Source: Ichthyophonus hoferi (taxonomy: Eukaryota; Opisthokonta; Ichthyosporea; Ichthyophonida; Ichthyophonidae). Taken from it: DNA of 24,241 bases. The stretch covers positions 1 through 24,241 of the forward strand of contig NAOQ01000780.1 of assembly GCA_002751075.1 (NCBI GenBank). The letters are read 5' to 3'. The notes below the pieces were generated by a model. That model did no database searches. It was not told the DNA's origin and saw nothing but the letters and a program-made list of their open reading frames with translations. Made by a program: the position numbers and the translations under genes. This document shows positions 1-11,800 of the stretch, one piece after another; the first letter of the stretch is position 1; each line of letters begins with the position of its first letter.

Positions 1-112
1 TTAATAGTAATAATAATAATAATAATAACTACTAATAGTAATAATCGTAATAACAACAATACAAATACAATGAATAATAATAATAATAATAATAAAAATT
101 CTACCAACAACC
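1..112. repeat. AAT/TAA trinucleotide microsatellite
   Basis: Imperfect run of TAA/AAT units interrupted by single substitutions and a short non-repeat patch around positions 47-70. It starts at the window edge, so its full length is unknown. Confidence 0.85.
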
Positions 113-1220
113 ATAATAATAATGTTAGTGGTAAGGTATTGTTAAAACAATGAAACATTAAAAATGAGGTCATGAAACACAAACACAAAACTACCTGTAT
201 GGTATAATCCATGCCAGAAAAATTAATGTAAAAGTGAGACAGGGCCATAGCAATTTTTCCTTCACTTCTCCTAACCCTAGGCCCCTGAATACCTAGAGGA
301 GATGGGAAAAGAAATGAATAGAATGAAAAATACTACAATTGATTGGGGATGTATGGGGATATATAGTGCATAACTTATCTTTACAGATTGAGTATTCAAG
401 TGGAAAGAAGGATGGGGAAGGTGGAAAAGGGTATACGGTTATATGCAATGACACTTTAGTAGAGGTTTAAAGAAAAGATGTATAGGTGGTTAGATATTAC
501 AAAGTTAATGAAGGAAGCAGCATAAAACATTAACATCACTTACTGCCAGTTGGCTCAAAGGCAATCATGAAGAAGATATACCAGACTGCAAGTTGCAAGT
601 AACTCCTCACTGGGAACCCATTTTCAGTAAGCTGTAAACTCAAAATAATACTACAAAACCACAAGTTTACATAACAGTATTACTTACAACAGGCCATTAT
701 AGCGCACAAAGTCCTCAAAATCTGATCTAAAATGGAAGACATCTCCTTTTTAATTCTTATTAAAAGTAACAAAAATTCTTCATTCAATTCTTAGAAAAAG
801 TAACAACAATTCTCTATCACTATATGTAGTTCTAATGTAAATAACCCTAATTTAGTGGTACATGGTTCAAAAATGGAAATGTTTTCGACGGTTATAACTA
901 ACTTGATGTAGAGCGAAAATCCCTAATTAAATCATTTTTTTCAGATGCCTCTAATGGCTCGATCGGTTACTACGTGAGCCTGAAGCATTGCGGCTAACTT
1001 TACGTGTTTTTATTTATATTATATATTGTGAAACGTAAAGTTTAAAAAATATTGTTGTATTATGTCATTTATAGAATAGAATAGAATAAAAGAACGTATA
1101 TATTGCAATTTAATTATCATGATATAGGTATAATATAGGTATAAATGCATGTTGCCAAAATGAAATAAACACGTTCAAAAGTTGAGCAATGTATTGTAAC
1201 TAAATAAAATGCTATACTAC
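113..1220. other. Non-coding stretch, no gene seen
   Basis: No convincing reading frame or family match on either strand. The DNA is AT-rich with a few purine-rich patches near 380-480. I see no RNA gene and no clear repeat boundary here. Confidence 0.5.
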
Positions 1221-1221
1221 T

Positions 1222-2390
1222 ATATAGGTGCATTTTATTCTACTGCCACCGCGGGTAGGTGCACTACTTGAGGACATGTTTGTTTCTTTTAAGAAACAAT
1301 AAGTATTGTGAAATATTACTAGTTAATTTATATATATATATATATATATACTGCCAAGTTAACTGCCAAACTGTTAGCTAAAATTAAGCTCACTGTGTAG
1401 CTTATACTTTTAATAAACATGTGCATATTATTATTATTATTATTATTATTAATTTTGGAATGAGCGATATCACACATGCTCCGCTGATTTTAAAACACTA
1501 AATGGTGTGCAACATAGTTTACCTACTACTGTTTTTTAAAAAAAGAAAAAAAAATATATAAATTCAAAGAGTATAGAATTAACAGTATTGTATAGTGTAA
1601 TAACGAGGGCAGGTTATGTAGACGCCAATTTATTTTATTACTCTGTTATTGCAGATACAATTGAGGATGTGTTTAACTTAACACAGAGTAAAATAATAAA
1701 ATAAAACATGGTATAGTGTAATCTAATCTAGTAAAATATAATATAGTGTAATACAATACAATATACTGTTTATCGTTGAGTTACCAATTAAAATTAAGTC
1801 CATTTTAACCTGCATACCCATGGTTAAATATTACTTTAAAGAATTTGAAAATGGCCTCCACCACAAACACGCTCTGCCGATTTTAAATAACTAAATAGTT
1901 TGCAGCATAGCTCACCAACTATGGTAATTTCCTTTTTATTATTTCATATTACAAATAAAATCGAGTAGAGTATAGAATTAACAGTATTGTATAATGCAAG
2001 GGTCATGCCAGGCTATGTAGGCGCCAATTTATTTTACTACCTTATTATTATAGGTACAATGGAAGGTATGTTTAAATAAACACACGTAATAGAGTATGAT
2101 ATATTATAGTGTAGTGCAATATACTACAAAAGCTGTTAATGGCGAATTGTTAGGTAAGATTAGTTTCACTTTAGCTTGCATACTTAAATATTTAAGTAAT
2201 ATTATACCTTTGATTATATATATGCACATTATTATTGTTATTACTATTATTATTATTATAAATTTTAGAACGAGCAATACTACACATGTTCTGCTGATTC
2301 TAAATGGCGATTAAATGGTGTGCAGTATAGCTTACCTACTACCGTAGTTTACCTTTTTACTTTTATTTTCTAAAACGATTGTAAAATAAG
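1222..2390. repeat. Diverged tandem repeat, unit about 0.4 kb
   Basis: Three successive blocks share the same order of landmarks: a GTTAGCT or GTTAGG-type start, a GCTCCGCTGATTTTAAA-like core (near 1478, 1870 and 2288), a TTTACCTACTAC-like segment, then an ATTAACAGTATTGTATA block and a GCCAATTTATTTTA block. The last two are present in the first two copies only. The cores lie about 390 and 420 bp apart. A fourth, older partial copy of the distal part is visible at about 1225-1290 (GTGCATTTTATTCTACTGCC, GACATGTTTG). Copies differ by many substitutions and by AAT and TA microsatellites, so the array is old. No coding potential is seen. It may be a local satellite or a tandemly duplicated non-autonomous element. 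Confidence 0.75.
1329..1350. repeat. TA dinucleotide tract
   Basis: Pure (TA)11. Similar (TA)9-13 tracts occur at 3183-3209, 12018-12039, 14323-14343, 18315-18333 and 20667-20684, so this is a recurrent genome-wide microsatellite type and not a local feature. Confidence 0.9.
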
Positions 2391-2535
2391 TTTTTTTTTA
2401 ATTCATGTGAGAATTCAAAAATCTGCAGAGATATGAGAACATAATAAGATAAAGAAAAATATGGCGATAATAATCATAATAATCTGGAAAACCCGAGGTA
2501 CAATAACTGAGATGATAATATATTAGCTCTGTTCT

Positions 2536-2808
2536 ATACCTTTTTATCTTCAAAATATGAATTTTAATCTTCAATAGGTGAATCATCAAAATATTCAATA
2601 AAGACCAAAAACAAAGATAAGGTAAAAACAATAAGGCCACTAATATTTAATTAAAGCTAAGCTAACAATTAAGTTATATGAATTGTTAGCTTAATTTTAT
2701 CTTTTCAAAGCTAAAAAATTATCTTAACTTTGTTTTTGGTCTTTAATGAATATTTTGATGATTCACATATTGAAGATTAAAATTTCTATTTTGAAAATAA
2801 AAAGGTAT
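2536..2808. mobile_element. Foldback MITE-like element, long terminal inverted repeats
   Basis: Two arms of about 85 bp (2539-2622 and 2722-2805) are inverted copies differing at only about eight positions. The ends read CCTTTTTAT on the left and ATAAAAAGG on the right. They are bounded by TA on both sides (2537-2538 and 2806-2807), as expected for a TA target duplication of the Tc1/mariner superfamily. The spacer holds a second, perfect hairpin (TAAGCTAACAATT at 2658-2670 against AATTGTTAGCTTA at 2681-2693). There is no internal transposase, so it would be non-autonomous. Superfamily assignment rests only on the TA and is tentative. It lies about 130 bp beyond the stop codon of the minus-strand phosphoesterase gene. 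Confidence 0.75.
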
Positions 2809-2909
2809 GAAACACATCTATTTCTGTGGAAATTCAAGTTAAGGGGAAATATGGTATGGCCCAATAGTATAATAGAGTATAGTCCAATTAATGAAAATAT
2901 ATAAATATA

Positions 2910-2915
2910 TTTATT
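2910..2915 (-). promoter_or_regulatory. Candidate polyadenylation signal AATAAA
   Basis: Minus-strand AATAAA starting 23 bp beyond the stop codon at 2938-2940 of the phosphoesterase gene. The motif is common by chance in DNA this AT-rich, so this is a weak call. Confidence 0.3.
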
Positions 2916-2937
2916 TAAACATAACCTCTTCACCAAT

Positions 2938-5197
2938 TTACATAGCAGCAGTAAAGGGGTGGTATGGAAAGGTTTCAAGGACTGTGTAGTAATCGCTAGG
3001 CCCATAGGGGGCACCCATGACACACAGCTGAATCTCTTCAATCTTCTACGAGGATATGTGTATAGTGTTAGTTGAAGCCATCTCTTTATGGTACCCACGA
3101 TAAATGGCTGTATAAAATATATTTTAATATCATAGCATAAGTAAGTGATCGGGCAGGTTAATATAACAGTACGCAATTGCCTTATATATATATATATATA
3201 TATATATATGATAATGCATTAGCTATACTATACCATAGATATGAGGTCCTTTTATATTCGCTGGTAATATAGAATACTTATTTATAATAAAGAACCAATC
3301 TCCTTATATTATTAAATTTTATCATCTTTTTAAACTGCCAAGTAAATCTACAATGGATTTTGCTATCAGATAGTGATAGCAAATAATTTTAATTACAATA
3401 AAATCCTAAAGTAAACCATTTGCTTGATATTGTTGATTAAAAAGTAGATTGTATTCACATTATTCTAAGAAATAAGAGTGTACGGGCAATTATGCTTTTG
3501 CATACATATCATACATATTAGCATTTTATCGTACATGCATATGTGAGAATTCCAATACAACTTAGATGTATTTATATACAATTGCGTATAGTATCCATGT
3601 ATAGTAGATGTGCATAGTACATATGTATAATATGTGTAGTGTAGTGTATATCTTACTTCAGTAGAAAAGGCCATGTTTTCAAGTGATTTGTAGAATGCAG
3701 GTGGAATATTTCTGATGTTACCCATTCGTCTGCGAATTTGGCTCATTTTGGCCACTGTCACGTGTGGAGTAAAGTCCAACGGACCAATAGTTGCCCTGTT
3801 TAAAATATAAAGTTAACAGTATTTTTAACCTAATTTATTAGAACTATGGTCTGTGTTTATGTGTTGATTATCTTAAGTATTAGTTATTTAAAATTATCTT
3901 GGCAAATAGCAATAATTTAATTTATATAAATATATTAACCAATCTATATAGATATGAATCAATACACTAATAGTTGTTCTAATTTGCATATAAAGTCTGC
4001 ATTTTTTTTTAAAAAAAAAAAACAACACTAACGTATTATAAATAGTATATGTGTTCATACGTTGATTATAAGCATATTTCAGAGAACTCCACAAATACAT
4101 GCCGTTATACAGATATACTCACAATATACATATCCACTATACAGTACCCAAGATTATAACCAAATAAATACATATATATATATAAAGACAGGTAAAACAC
4201 CAACGTGATAAACCTCCAGCTAAAACTTAAATCTTGCTTCCACAACAACACATTTCCTATTTCCCCCTTGCTTTACATCTCTCAAACCGTAACCATAGTA
4301 ACTATACGTACCCTATCTCTTTGAGGGCCATATATAAGTCAGTAACCAGTGATTCAATGGTACGCACACAGTGATTCTGTGTGACATTCATAAATAGGAC
4401 CCTGTCATAGCTAAAACTCTTTAATCCTTTGACTTGAAGAGCTAGGGTAGTTTGAAGTCGATAGCACGCCTAGAATATATATATATATGTATATTTTCCG
4501 TCAATATAGTGTTGCAGTATAGTATGATAGTAGTATAGTAGCATAGTATAATCTTCTGTCATACAGGACTCTCTATAATATTCAAACATATATGCTCTTT
4601 ACTCTCTCTCACTTTCTTCTGATTATATTCATATTTCATGTACCTACACACACTGACCCATAGTTTATAAGCTCTTATTCACTTTTTATAAATTATTCAA
4701 AAAGAAATGATACCTTTCTTCTATTGTTTTTCCTTATCAATTATTCAAATACCCTGCTACTCAGTCTTTCATTCTCTCTCTTTCTCCTCTGGTTAAATAT
4801 AATTATACTACCACATCCACTCTTTCCTTTGTCCCACTTCTATCAGTGCAATACAACATAGCACAACAATAAAATACAAGATAAGATAAGATATTACAAT
4901 ATATTACAATATCATACAATATAATACATACAATACAATACAATAAAATATAATACAATATAATATAATACAATACAATACAGCACCAAAGCACTGCACA
5001 ATCCTACCCACCTTTTTAACAATGTCCCTTACAATCCCTCTTGTCATCTCTATCTTCTCATCTGTGTCCAGATTCAACACAAACAGTGTTATATGTGTGC
5101 GGTTTATATTCACCATGGCTGGCTCTAGGTAAGGTTCCTGAGTCACAATAGACTTTTGAATAGTTTTCATGTGCCGTTTTATACGCTCAGACAACAT
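2938..5197 (-). CDS. AKAP7/LENG9-like 2H phosphoesterase (2'-5' RNA ligase-like fold), four exons
   Basis: Exons, in transcript order: 5197-5012, 4469-4312, 3795-3657, 3045-2938. All introns are GT-AG and the phases agree (0, 2, 0), giving 196 residues from the ATG at 5197. The two catalytic H-x-T motifs of the 2H family are both present: HITLF at about residue 35 and HVTVAK at about residue 123. The spacing and surrounding pattern (AMVNINRTHITLFVLNL, LQVKGLKSF, PLDFTPHVTVAKMS, IEEIQLCVMG) fit the central domain of AKAP7, which binds AMP and in mammals has 2',5'-phosphodiesterase activity; LENG9 is a close alternative. The first beta strand is missing, and a good acceptor (cccatttcctag, just above 5204) suggests an unseen upstream exon, so the ATG at 5197 may be internal. 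The protein stops soon after the fold, with no room for the PKA-anchoring helix of AKAP7. Substrate is inferred only. Confidence 0.85.
3183..3209. repeat. TA dinucleotide tract in an intron
   Basis: Uninterrupted TA run inside the last intron of the phosphoesterase gene (3046-3656). Confidence 0.9.
4861..4983. repeat. Low-complexity TACAA/TATAA pentamer repeat
   Basis: Imperfect units of the type ATACA, ATATA and ACAAT, in the intron (4470-5011) just downstream of the first visible phosphoesterase exon. Reading frames through it are repeat artefacts. Confidence 0.8.
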
Positions 5198-6960
5198 TGG
5201 TAAGGCTAGGAAATGGGTGGGCCTAGGAAGAGGAGGGGCATGCTGCCTCCCCTTCCCCTCATTTCCCTTACCCTTCTCATCGCTCGTCCTTGATGCTGTA
5301 CCCTTGGAGGTTAATTATATAATTACAATGATTGGCAGCTACCTGTTTAAACCATTTAATTGCAATTCTGTATTTGTTACTGAGGCTAATGTTGTTTATT
5401 TCGCTGCCAGTATAAGTCCTGACAGGTATTTCTAAAACGATATGATAATAAATACCATGTGTGGGGGAATAAGAACCCTAATAGCATTACCGCAGCATGG
5501 AAAATACACTCGGGTGTATATTGGTATATAGAAAAATACTTATATACAATTAGGTCTCCTACTGTACTCTTAATAAATGCAAGAGTTTTAATGTATAATT
5601 TGTACCAACATGAACATATATGTAAACACATTCGTGGTTTGCTCTATGTAAGAGTAGATAATCATAATCTAAAAAATGATTTAGGAAACTAAGTCTAAAA
5701 TAGTACATATATATATATATTACTTGTTATAAAAGGCTGTGTTAACTTTGTTTAGTTGTGGCAGTTTATTATTCTTTGATACCCCCTATCTTCCTCGCAT
5801 TCCCATCCATTCCCAGCCTCACATCTTTTCATCTTGTATTCATAAACTACAATTATACAAACACGCAAAATATATCTAGGGCTCTTACTTACACTTCTAC
5901 ATATATATACACACGGTTGCACCTAAAAACACGTACATACACACACGCAATTGCATTGATTTGTTTCTTTTTTATAATCCAACACTGTTTTTTTTTCTTG
6001 TTTAAAGTCCAAACATGCCCATGCCTACCATCACATACTTACAAACACAACACCTAGCATTTTTAACATAATAGCACAACTACAAATTCACCCATAATTC
6101 AGGTTATATTTCTCCGCGGTATAATACACAATACCAAACATTTTATATAACATAACATTATCAGTAGTGTTATTTGTTTATTTACATGCGAAATTTTGTA
6201 CATTTTGGCATCGTTAAAAGGTTAATTTCCTTTTATGGTCTATTAATCGGGAAGCCTATGTTGTTGCGAGTTAATTCATTACAATTATTTAAATATATAG
6301 TTATAGGCGTTTATTAAATATAATATATTTTATTTGTTAAAGTGAATTAATAATAGGCACGTTGGTTTAATATCATGTATTTATATACAGTAAGAAACCT
6401 TTATTTTAGAGATTAATTCCTACGCTTAAGTTAGTATATAAATATTACATCTTACATATGTATAAGTAATCAAATAAAATGTACTTAAAAATTTCAAATT
6501 AATATAGTTCATTTCCTACGTCCTAAAAATCAATTACCAAAAAATTGATTGTATTTTTTTTTTGTTTTGAAACAAAAATATGATTATTAGCTAAAGCATT
6601 TTAACAAATGCCATCTGACCCCTTTACATAAATACGCACTATTTAGAGTTTCCTATTGATTGTTATCAATTATAGCTACTAATCTATGATTAATAAAATC
6701 TGAAAGATCATGAGGGTAAAATCGTTTTCTACACTCCAAATAATATATTATTGATGACATGACTACTCTTCCGATTCCACTATCACAAAAAAGTAAAGTA
6801 CAATTTCAACCATATACCCTATTCATATTCAAAAATAAAAGTATTAATGGTGTCATCAGATCATTCTATGATAACTCTTAATACTAACAATAGACTAATA
6901 AAAGGCAAACAAAAATTAAAAGCCTACTTCTTTTCCTTAACAGCGATTTATAAAGATGCA
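5198..6960. other. Intergenic stretch, no gene seen
   Basis: Holds the 5' flank of the minus-strand phosphoesterase gene. An upstream coding exon for that gene is expected somewhere here, but I could not find one that fits the phase (one leftover base before CC-TTA-CCA). Otherwise AT-rich, no family match in any frame, and no tRNA-like or rRNA-like segment. Confidence 0.5.
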
Positions 6961-6969
6961 ATATAGTAA

Positions 6970-7240
6970 TGTTATATCAATGGTAATTGGTGGTCGACTT
7001 CAGCCTGGGTAGTAATTATCTCATCCATGTTTAAGGTGGCAGCCGAATATGGCAAGCGTAGAGTTTACGTTAAAACCTGTATAGCCTTTATTCAGTATTG
7101 CTACAGAATAAAGAGTCTCCACTGTCTCGGATAGAATCTTGTTATATTTTCGAAATATAGTATTTTATATATAAAATACTTCTAAACCCGGCATTGAGTA
7201 ATTAGATAGTTACTTATAGTTACTTTGTCTATGTTATATA
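6970..7240 (+). repeat. Dispersed repeat, copy A
   Basis: Matches copy B at 16225-16515 in the same orientation over roughly 270 bp with many substitutions and small indels. Shared anchors are GTCGACTTCAGCCT against GTCGATTTCAGCCT, CTCATCCATGTTTA against CTCACTCATGTTTA, TGTATAGCCTTTATT, AAGAGTCTCCA and ATTTTATATATA. No long reading frame and no terminal repeats are seen. It could be an old non-autonomous element; the family is not recognised. Confidence 0.75.
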
Positions 7241-7244
7241 TATA

Positions 7245-8811
7245 GCTCTATTTGACAGGGATCTACAAAAAAATCAAAACACTGACCATTATTGTGACTA
7301 TTCTGAGAAGCTTGCTATTACTATCAAAATTTCCAGAAATACTTGGTTCTTCTCATCTTAGATTCTTTCATTTTATAGTTTACACGAATCACAAATTAGT
7401 TTCAAGATGCATTGACTACATACTCATGCATACATACATATAGACATAAATACATAGACGCAAACATACATATATAACCCAACATAACATATATCCGCAC
7501 ATATTATTATGTAATCTTGATTACTTCTATTAATCTGCGATTAATATCATGAACTATCGGGTCGTTTAGAGGGTTAAAATTATTCTGACCAATGTACAAT
7601 CTTTTCGTTTTTGATTCGGCCAATAAAATATGCTATTTCTATTTCAGCGGCTCGCAGAAAATACTTACTGGTCAAGGTGACAATGGATATTATTATTAAG
7701 CTTATGTACAATCTACATAAGCTTAATAATAATCAATATATATATATTCTATTAGATAACTATATAACAATATATATATAACTATATAACTGTATAACGA
7801 TATAACGATATAACTATAATATATTATTGTATTGGCAGCGTTTTTTAACTAGTATTTCTGGGTTGATATAGGGTAATAATTTAGTAAAGCAGAGACAGAG
7901 TGATAATAAAAATATTTATCTGTAGTTGTATTTCAGTATACCATAACATGGACGATTATATATACTTCATGGACCACGAAGATGTTCCCACTATCAAGTA
8001 TTATTTGATTAACCCTGCTATTCTTCTTTTATATTTTATTTCAATTTTTTTTTTTGTTTGTTTCCTAAGCAATGGGATAGTAACTATGCTGTATTTGTAT
8101 TACTACATAAACTTGCTTTCTGACCTGAATATACGCACTCCCTATATACTCACAACCAGTATACTCCTATGGAGTAAATTATAACATATCTTGGTATAGA
8201 AACATTAGAAGCAAAATAAATAATACTTCAGAATTTTCTTCATTTTTTTACAACTATACCTTATTATACACAATGCAATATGTACACGCAGGCATATATG
8301 TGCCCATACATGCATCTATTCTTGTATAGGTATTTGTATATTCGATTTTACCTAGATACATAAAAATATAGTCATATTTAAGGATTTTTTATATACCTAG
8401 GTGTGCTTGAATATTGAAAGTCATGTTTGTATTCATAATCCTACCTGTTATTTGAAGTTGTCCTTATTCTTTATCCCAAGTGTTTTGATGTGGTTGGGCC
8501 AGAAGTGATAATGGTAATAAAGACTATGTCAATAAGTGAATGTGGGTCATTTGTGTAGGGCTGGTGGTGTTGGCAGGTTAGTGTATAATTGTGTTTTGCT
8601 GTGTATATTGGTCTGTCTTTTTTGTGTATGTAGTTATGCATACGTGTGCGATTATATATGTCTATATTGCGTTGTAAGTTGTAGTTGTACATTAATATAT
8701 ATGTATATGTATCTGTATATATATATTATTTGGTTGTATACACGTAAATACCTGAGTGTATACATTTATCTACCTTGGTGCGGTGGAGACTTTTTAACCA
8801 ATCACATATTA
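7245..8811. other. Intergenic stretch upstream of the BSDC1-like gene
   Basis: No gene recognised apart from the perfect hairpin at 7689-7733. Frames such as the one at 7900-8184 look like translated AT-rich DNA with no conserved motif. The promoter and any 5' untranslated exon of the BSDC1-like gene probably lie in the right part, but no specific element can be supported. Confidence 0.5.
7689..7733. repeat. Perfect 20-bp inverted repeat (hairpin)
   Basis: Left arm 7689-7708 and right arm 7714-7733 are exact reverse complements, separated by the five bases CAATC. The arms include AAGCTT. There is no T-run after it and no adjacent gene end, so a terminator-like role is not indicated. It may be the remnant of a foldback element or a cruciform-forming site. 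Confidence 0.9.
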
Positions 8812-11800
8812 ATGATGACGTTATCTTGTATAATACCCTGGTGTCTTAGTTGGCCTACAAATCCTGTGGTAACTGAATTGGAGAAACCCATACCCACCTC
8901 GGAGGAAGCACCCACCCCTAGCAACGATTCGACCAATAGTGATGGAGGATGGGGGAATTGGGGTTGGGGAGTCATTAGTGCGCTCAAGGAAAAGGTGCAT
9001 ATCGCCAGGGGGCTACTTGCTTTACTTTGCTTATTGGCTACCTTCCTTTCCCCTACTCTCTCTTTAACTTTTTCCTTTCCTCCCTCCTTCTTTTATCTAT
9101 TCCATATCTTTTTCTCTCATATTCCTTTCCTTTTTTAGGGTTCTCTACTCTATGATTATTGGTTGTCTTGTAGGCCAACCTGGGAAGCAGATAATCCCGT
9201 GGGTTGAACTTGTCCAATATAATTGGTATGTTCTAATATTAAAATATCTAAAAATCATAATCAATCAGATTACTGATCAACAGTAACCATCAATCATTGG
9301 TACACTCAAAAGCTTATGTGACGCCATGGTAACCTACTAATATATTGCGGTATACAATAAAACCATCTCCTTACACTACTCTATCCTACCATATCATCAA
9401 CCTCACATTACTGTATTCAATAATAACTTAGAATTTCTTTTCCCTCCTACATATAGACAGATACTTTGGTAGAGGCCACAACAGGTGACCTTGGCGAATT
9501 AATGCAGATCACTCATAAAAACCTGGACAGCCTAATGGATGCCACCTATAAAGATCTAGATGTTTTTGTAAATACTGTAGAACAAGAAGCTGTGGGTGTA
9601 GTAACAGGGGCTACCACAGCTATAAAGGGTGGGTGATGATTGGTAGATTAAGATAGAAAATAATTTATTGGATCCATATTATTAACAATTTTAACTATCA
9701 GTGGTAATTATTGGTAGAATAAATTTTTTAAAAAAATATTGGGTCCATATTTTTAACAATACTGTACGTAGGTGATGAGAGTGGTTTAAATACTTGGCTA
9801 GGGTCCTTTGCTGGTAAACATGCTGGCTCACCCAAACCAAAGCCATCAAGTAGCCCCAGAATACTAACAGCGTAAGTGCTTTGTCTTTATTTGTTTTTTT
9901 TCATATCTTTCTTCCCTTCCATTCTCTTTTCTACCTGTATTATTATTATTATTATTATTCGCATGTCTTCTCTCAGCCTATCTCTCTATTATACTCGATT
10001 ATTCTCGCTATTATATTTTCTAATTTACATCCACATAACATTATTTCTTTGTGATTATACATTTGTTTTTGTGTGGGATATAAGGAATTAATTACATACC
10101 AGGGGTGTTTTAGGGTAGTTGTGTGTGCCACTGGGATCACATTGCATTGGAAACTAAGGTCCTAGTTACTCCAATCACATCACAGATTGGCAAGGTTAAC
10201 TCAAACATTATGGGCAGTTATTGCTAATCATATTTGTACTTTTATTAATAAATACACTAGAGTAATGATGCATAGATACGTCGCAATATATCTATATGAA
10301 CAGCAATAGTCGTGTAGATATTTAATAAAATATATGCCCATTGCCTACATACCATGGCCAGGTAAGTAAGCGCTAAAATGTCATTGGCCAAGCAGGTATG
10401 ATCGCAGACAGGCCTATCTTAAATCACTCCAATCAAGTCCCACTACCTTCTGTACTGAACCCGAGTATGTGGCATTTGTTTATTCTTTTCTTCTTTCCCT
10501 TTCCCTTACTCTTTTTCTATTTTTTTCTCTTAATTCTATTTCATATTTGTATTTGGTTTTATTTTCTTGTAGTTATTTATTAGTATTAACAATAACCGTA
10601 TATTTCTTTGTTTTTTGTTTTCTATTTTCTCACTTGAATACACAAAAGGTTATTTTTGCCTCACCCCTTCTTCGTTATTTAGTATCCTCTTATATTATAT
10701 ATCTTTGTCTCTGTCGTTTTTGCATTAATCACTCCCCTCTGCCTTATACTATTATTTTACTATACTATTGTCCTCCTATACTGTTATCCTGTTATTCTAC
10801 TATACTATTATTCTACTATACTATTATACTACTATACTATTATACTACTATACTATTATACTAATATACTATTTTTATCTTTTCATTTTTCTATATATTG
10901 AATCCCAGATAAAGTTTTATGTTGTGTGATAAGTAACATATGGCGTATATAATAACCAGTAACCATGGTGACGCTGCTAATTAAATCGACCAAACATATA
11001 AGCGCAGACATGACTTTGAGTCCTGGGAAGAGACCTTTAATCTTAACTCCAAGACTGAAGAAATTGCACGTCTATTGATAGATGCCCCTGAACTGAAGGC
11101 AGCCCAGACTAACCTGGGTATGTTTTTGTTATAGTGAGCATTGGTACTGCTGTATATAGTTGTTAGGATTGTCGATTCGTGCTGTTAGTTGAATTTTTAT
11201 TTTCATCTGTGTGCTTATTTATTGTTATTTTTAATTTTCTATTTGTAACTACGTTTATTTGTATGCTTTAGTTGCTGTGCGTGTTTTTGTGAAAAGGATT
11301 TATACAGAGGTTTATAGGTTTATGCTTCGATCTCTATTTACATTTGTAATCATATTCATCTTTATATTTCTATTTATGTCAGTTTATATTTACACCTATA
11401 TTTTTTCTCGTATTTACCCGTTCTTATATATATATATATATTGGTACTGGGTGAATAAACTTTGGACGTTAAAATGCATGCACCAATCCGACATGGCCAT
11501 AGTTATATTTTTATAGTGCAATAAAACATAGAATGTTCTTTCGTTATTATTATTATGACTAGTAATTTTTTTTAATGTTTTTTTATTATTACTTTTATAA
11601 TTATTTTTATTACTTTTATAATTATTTTTACTATTATTATTATTATTGATTATTAATACTATTGCTATTACTGTTGTTATTACTATTATCATTACTATTA
11701 TTAGTATCATTATTAATGTTACTATTATTACTCTGATTATTATTATTACTATTACTATTACTATTATTATGACTATTACTATTATTATTATTATTGGTTT

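Noticed and set aside
2763-3176. 137-codon minus-strand frame over the phosphoesterase 3' end
   Set aside because: It uses another frame than the supported last exon (2938-3045), whose splice phase and motif agree with the family.
5758-6057. 99-codon plus-strand frame rich in Thr, Tyr and Ile
   Set aside because: Translation of ACACATA-rich low-complexity DNA; no family motif.
8536-9138. Open frame of 200 codons on the plus strand as a single-exon gene
   Set aside because: Only its middle part (8812-8994) is coding, as BSDC1-like exon 1. The left part is TA/GT-rich and the right part is T-rich intron.
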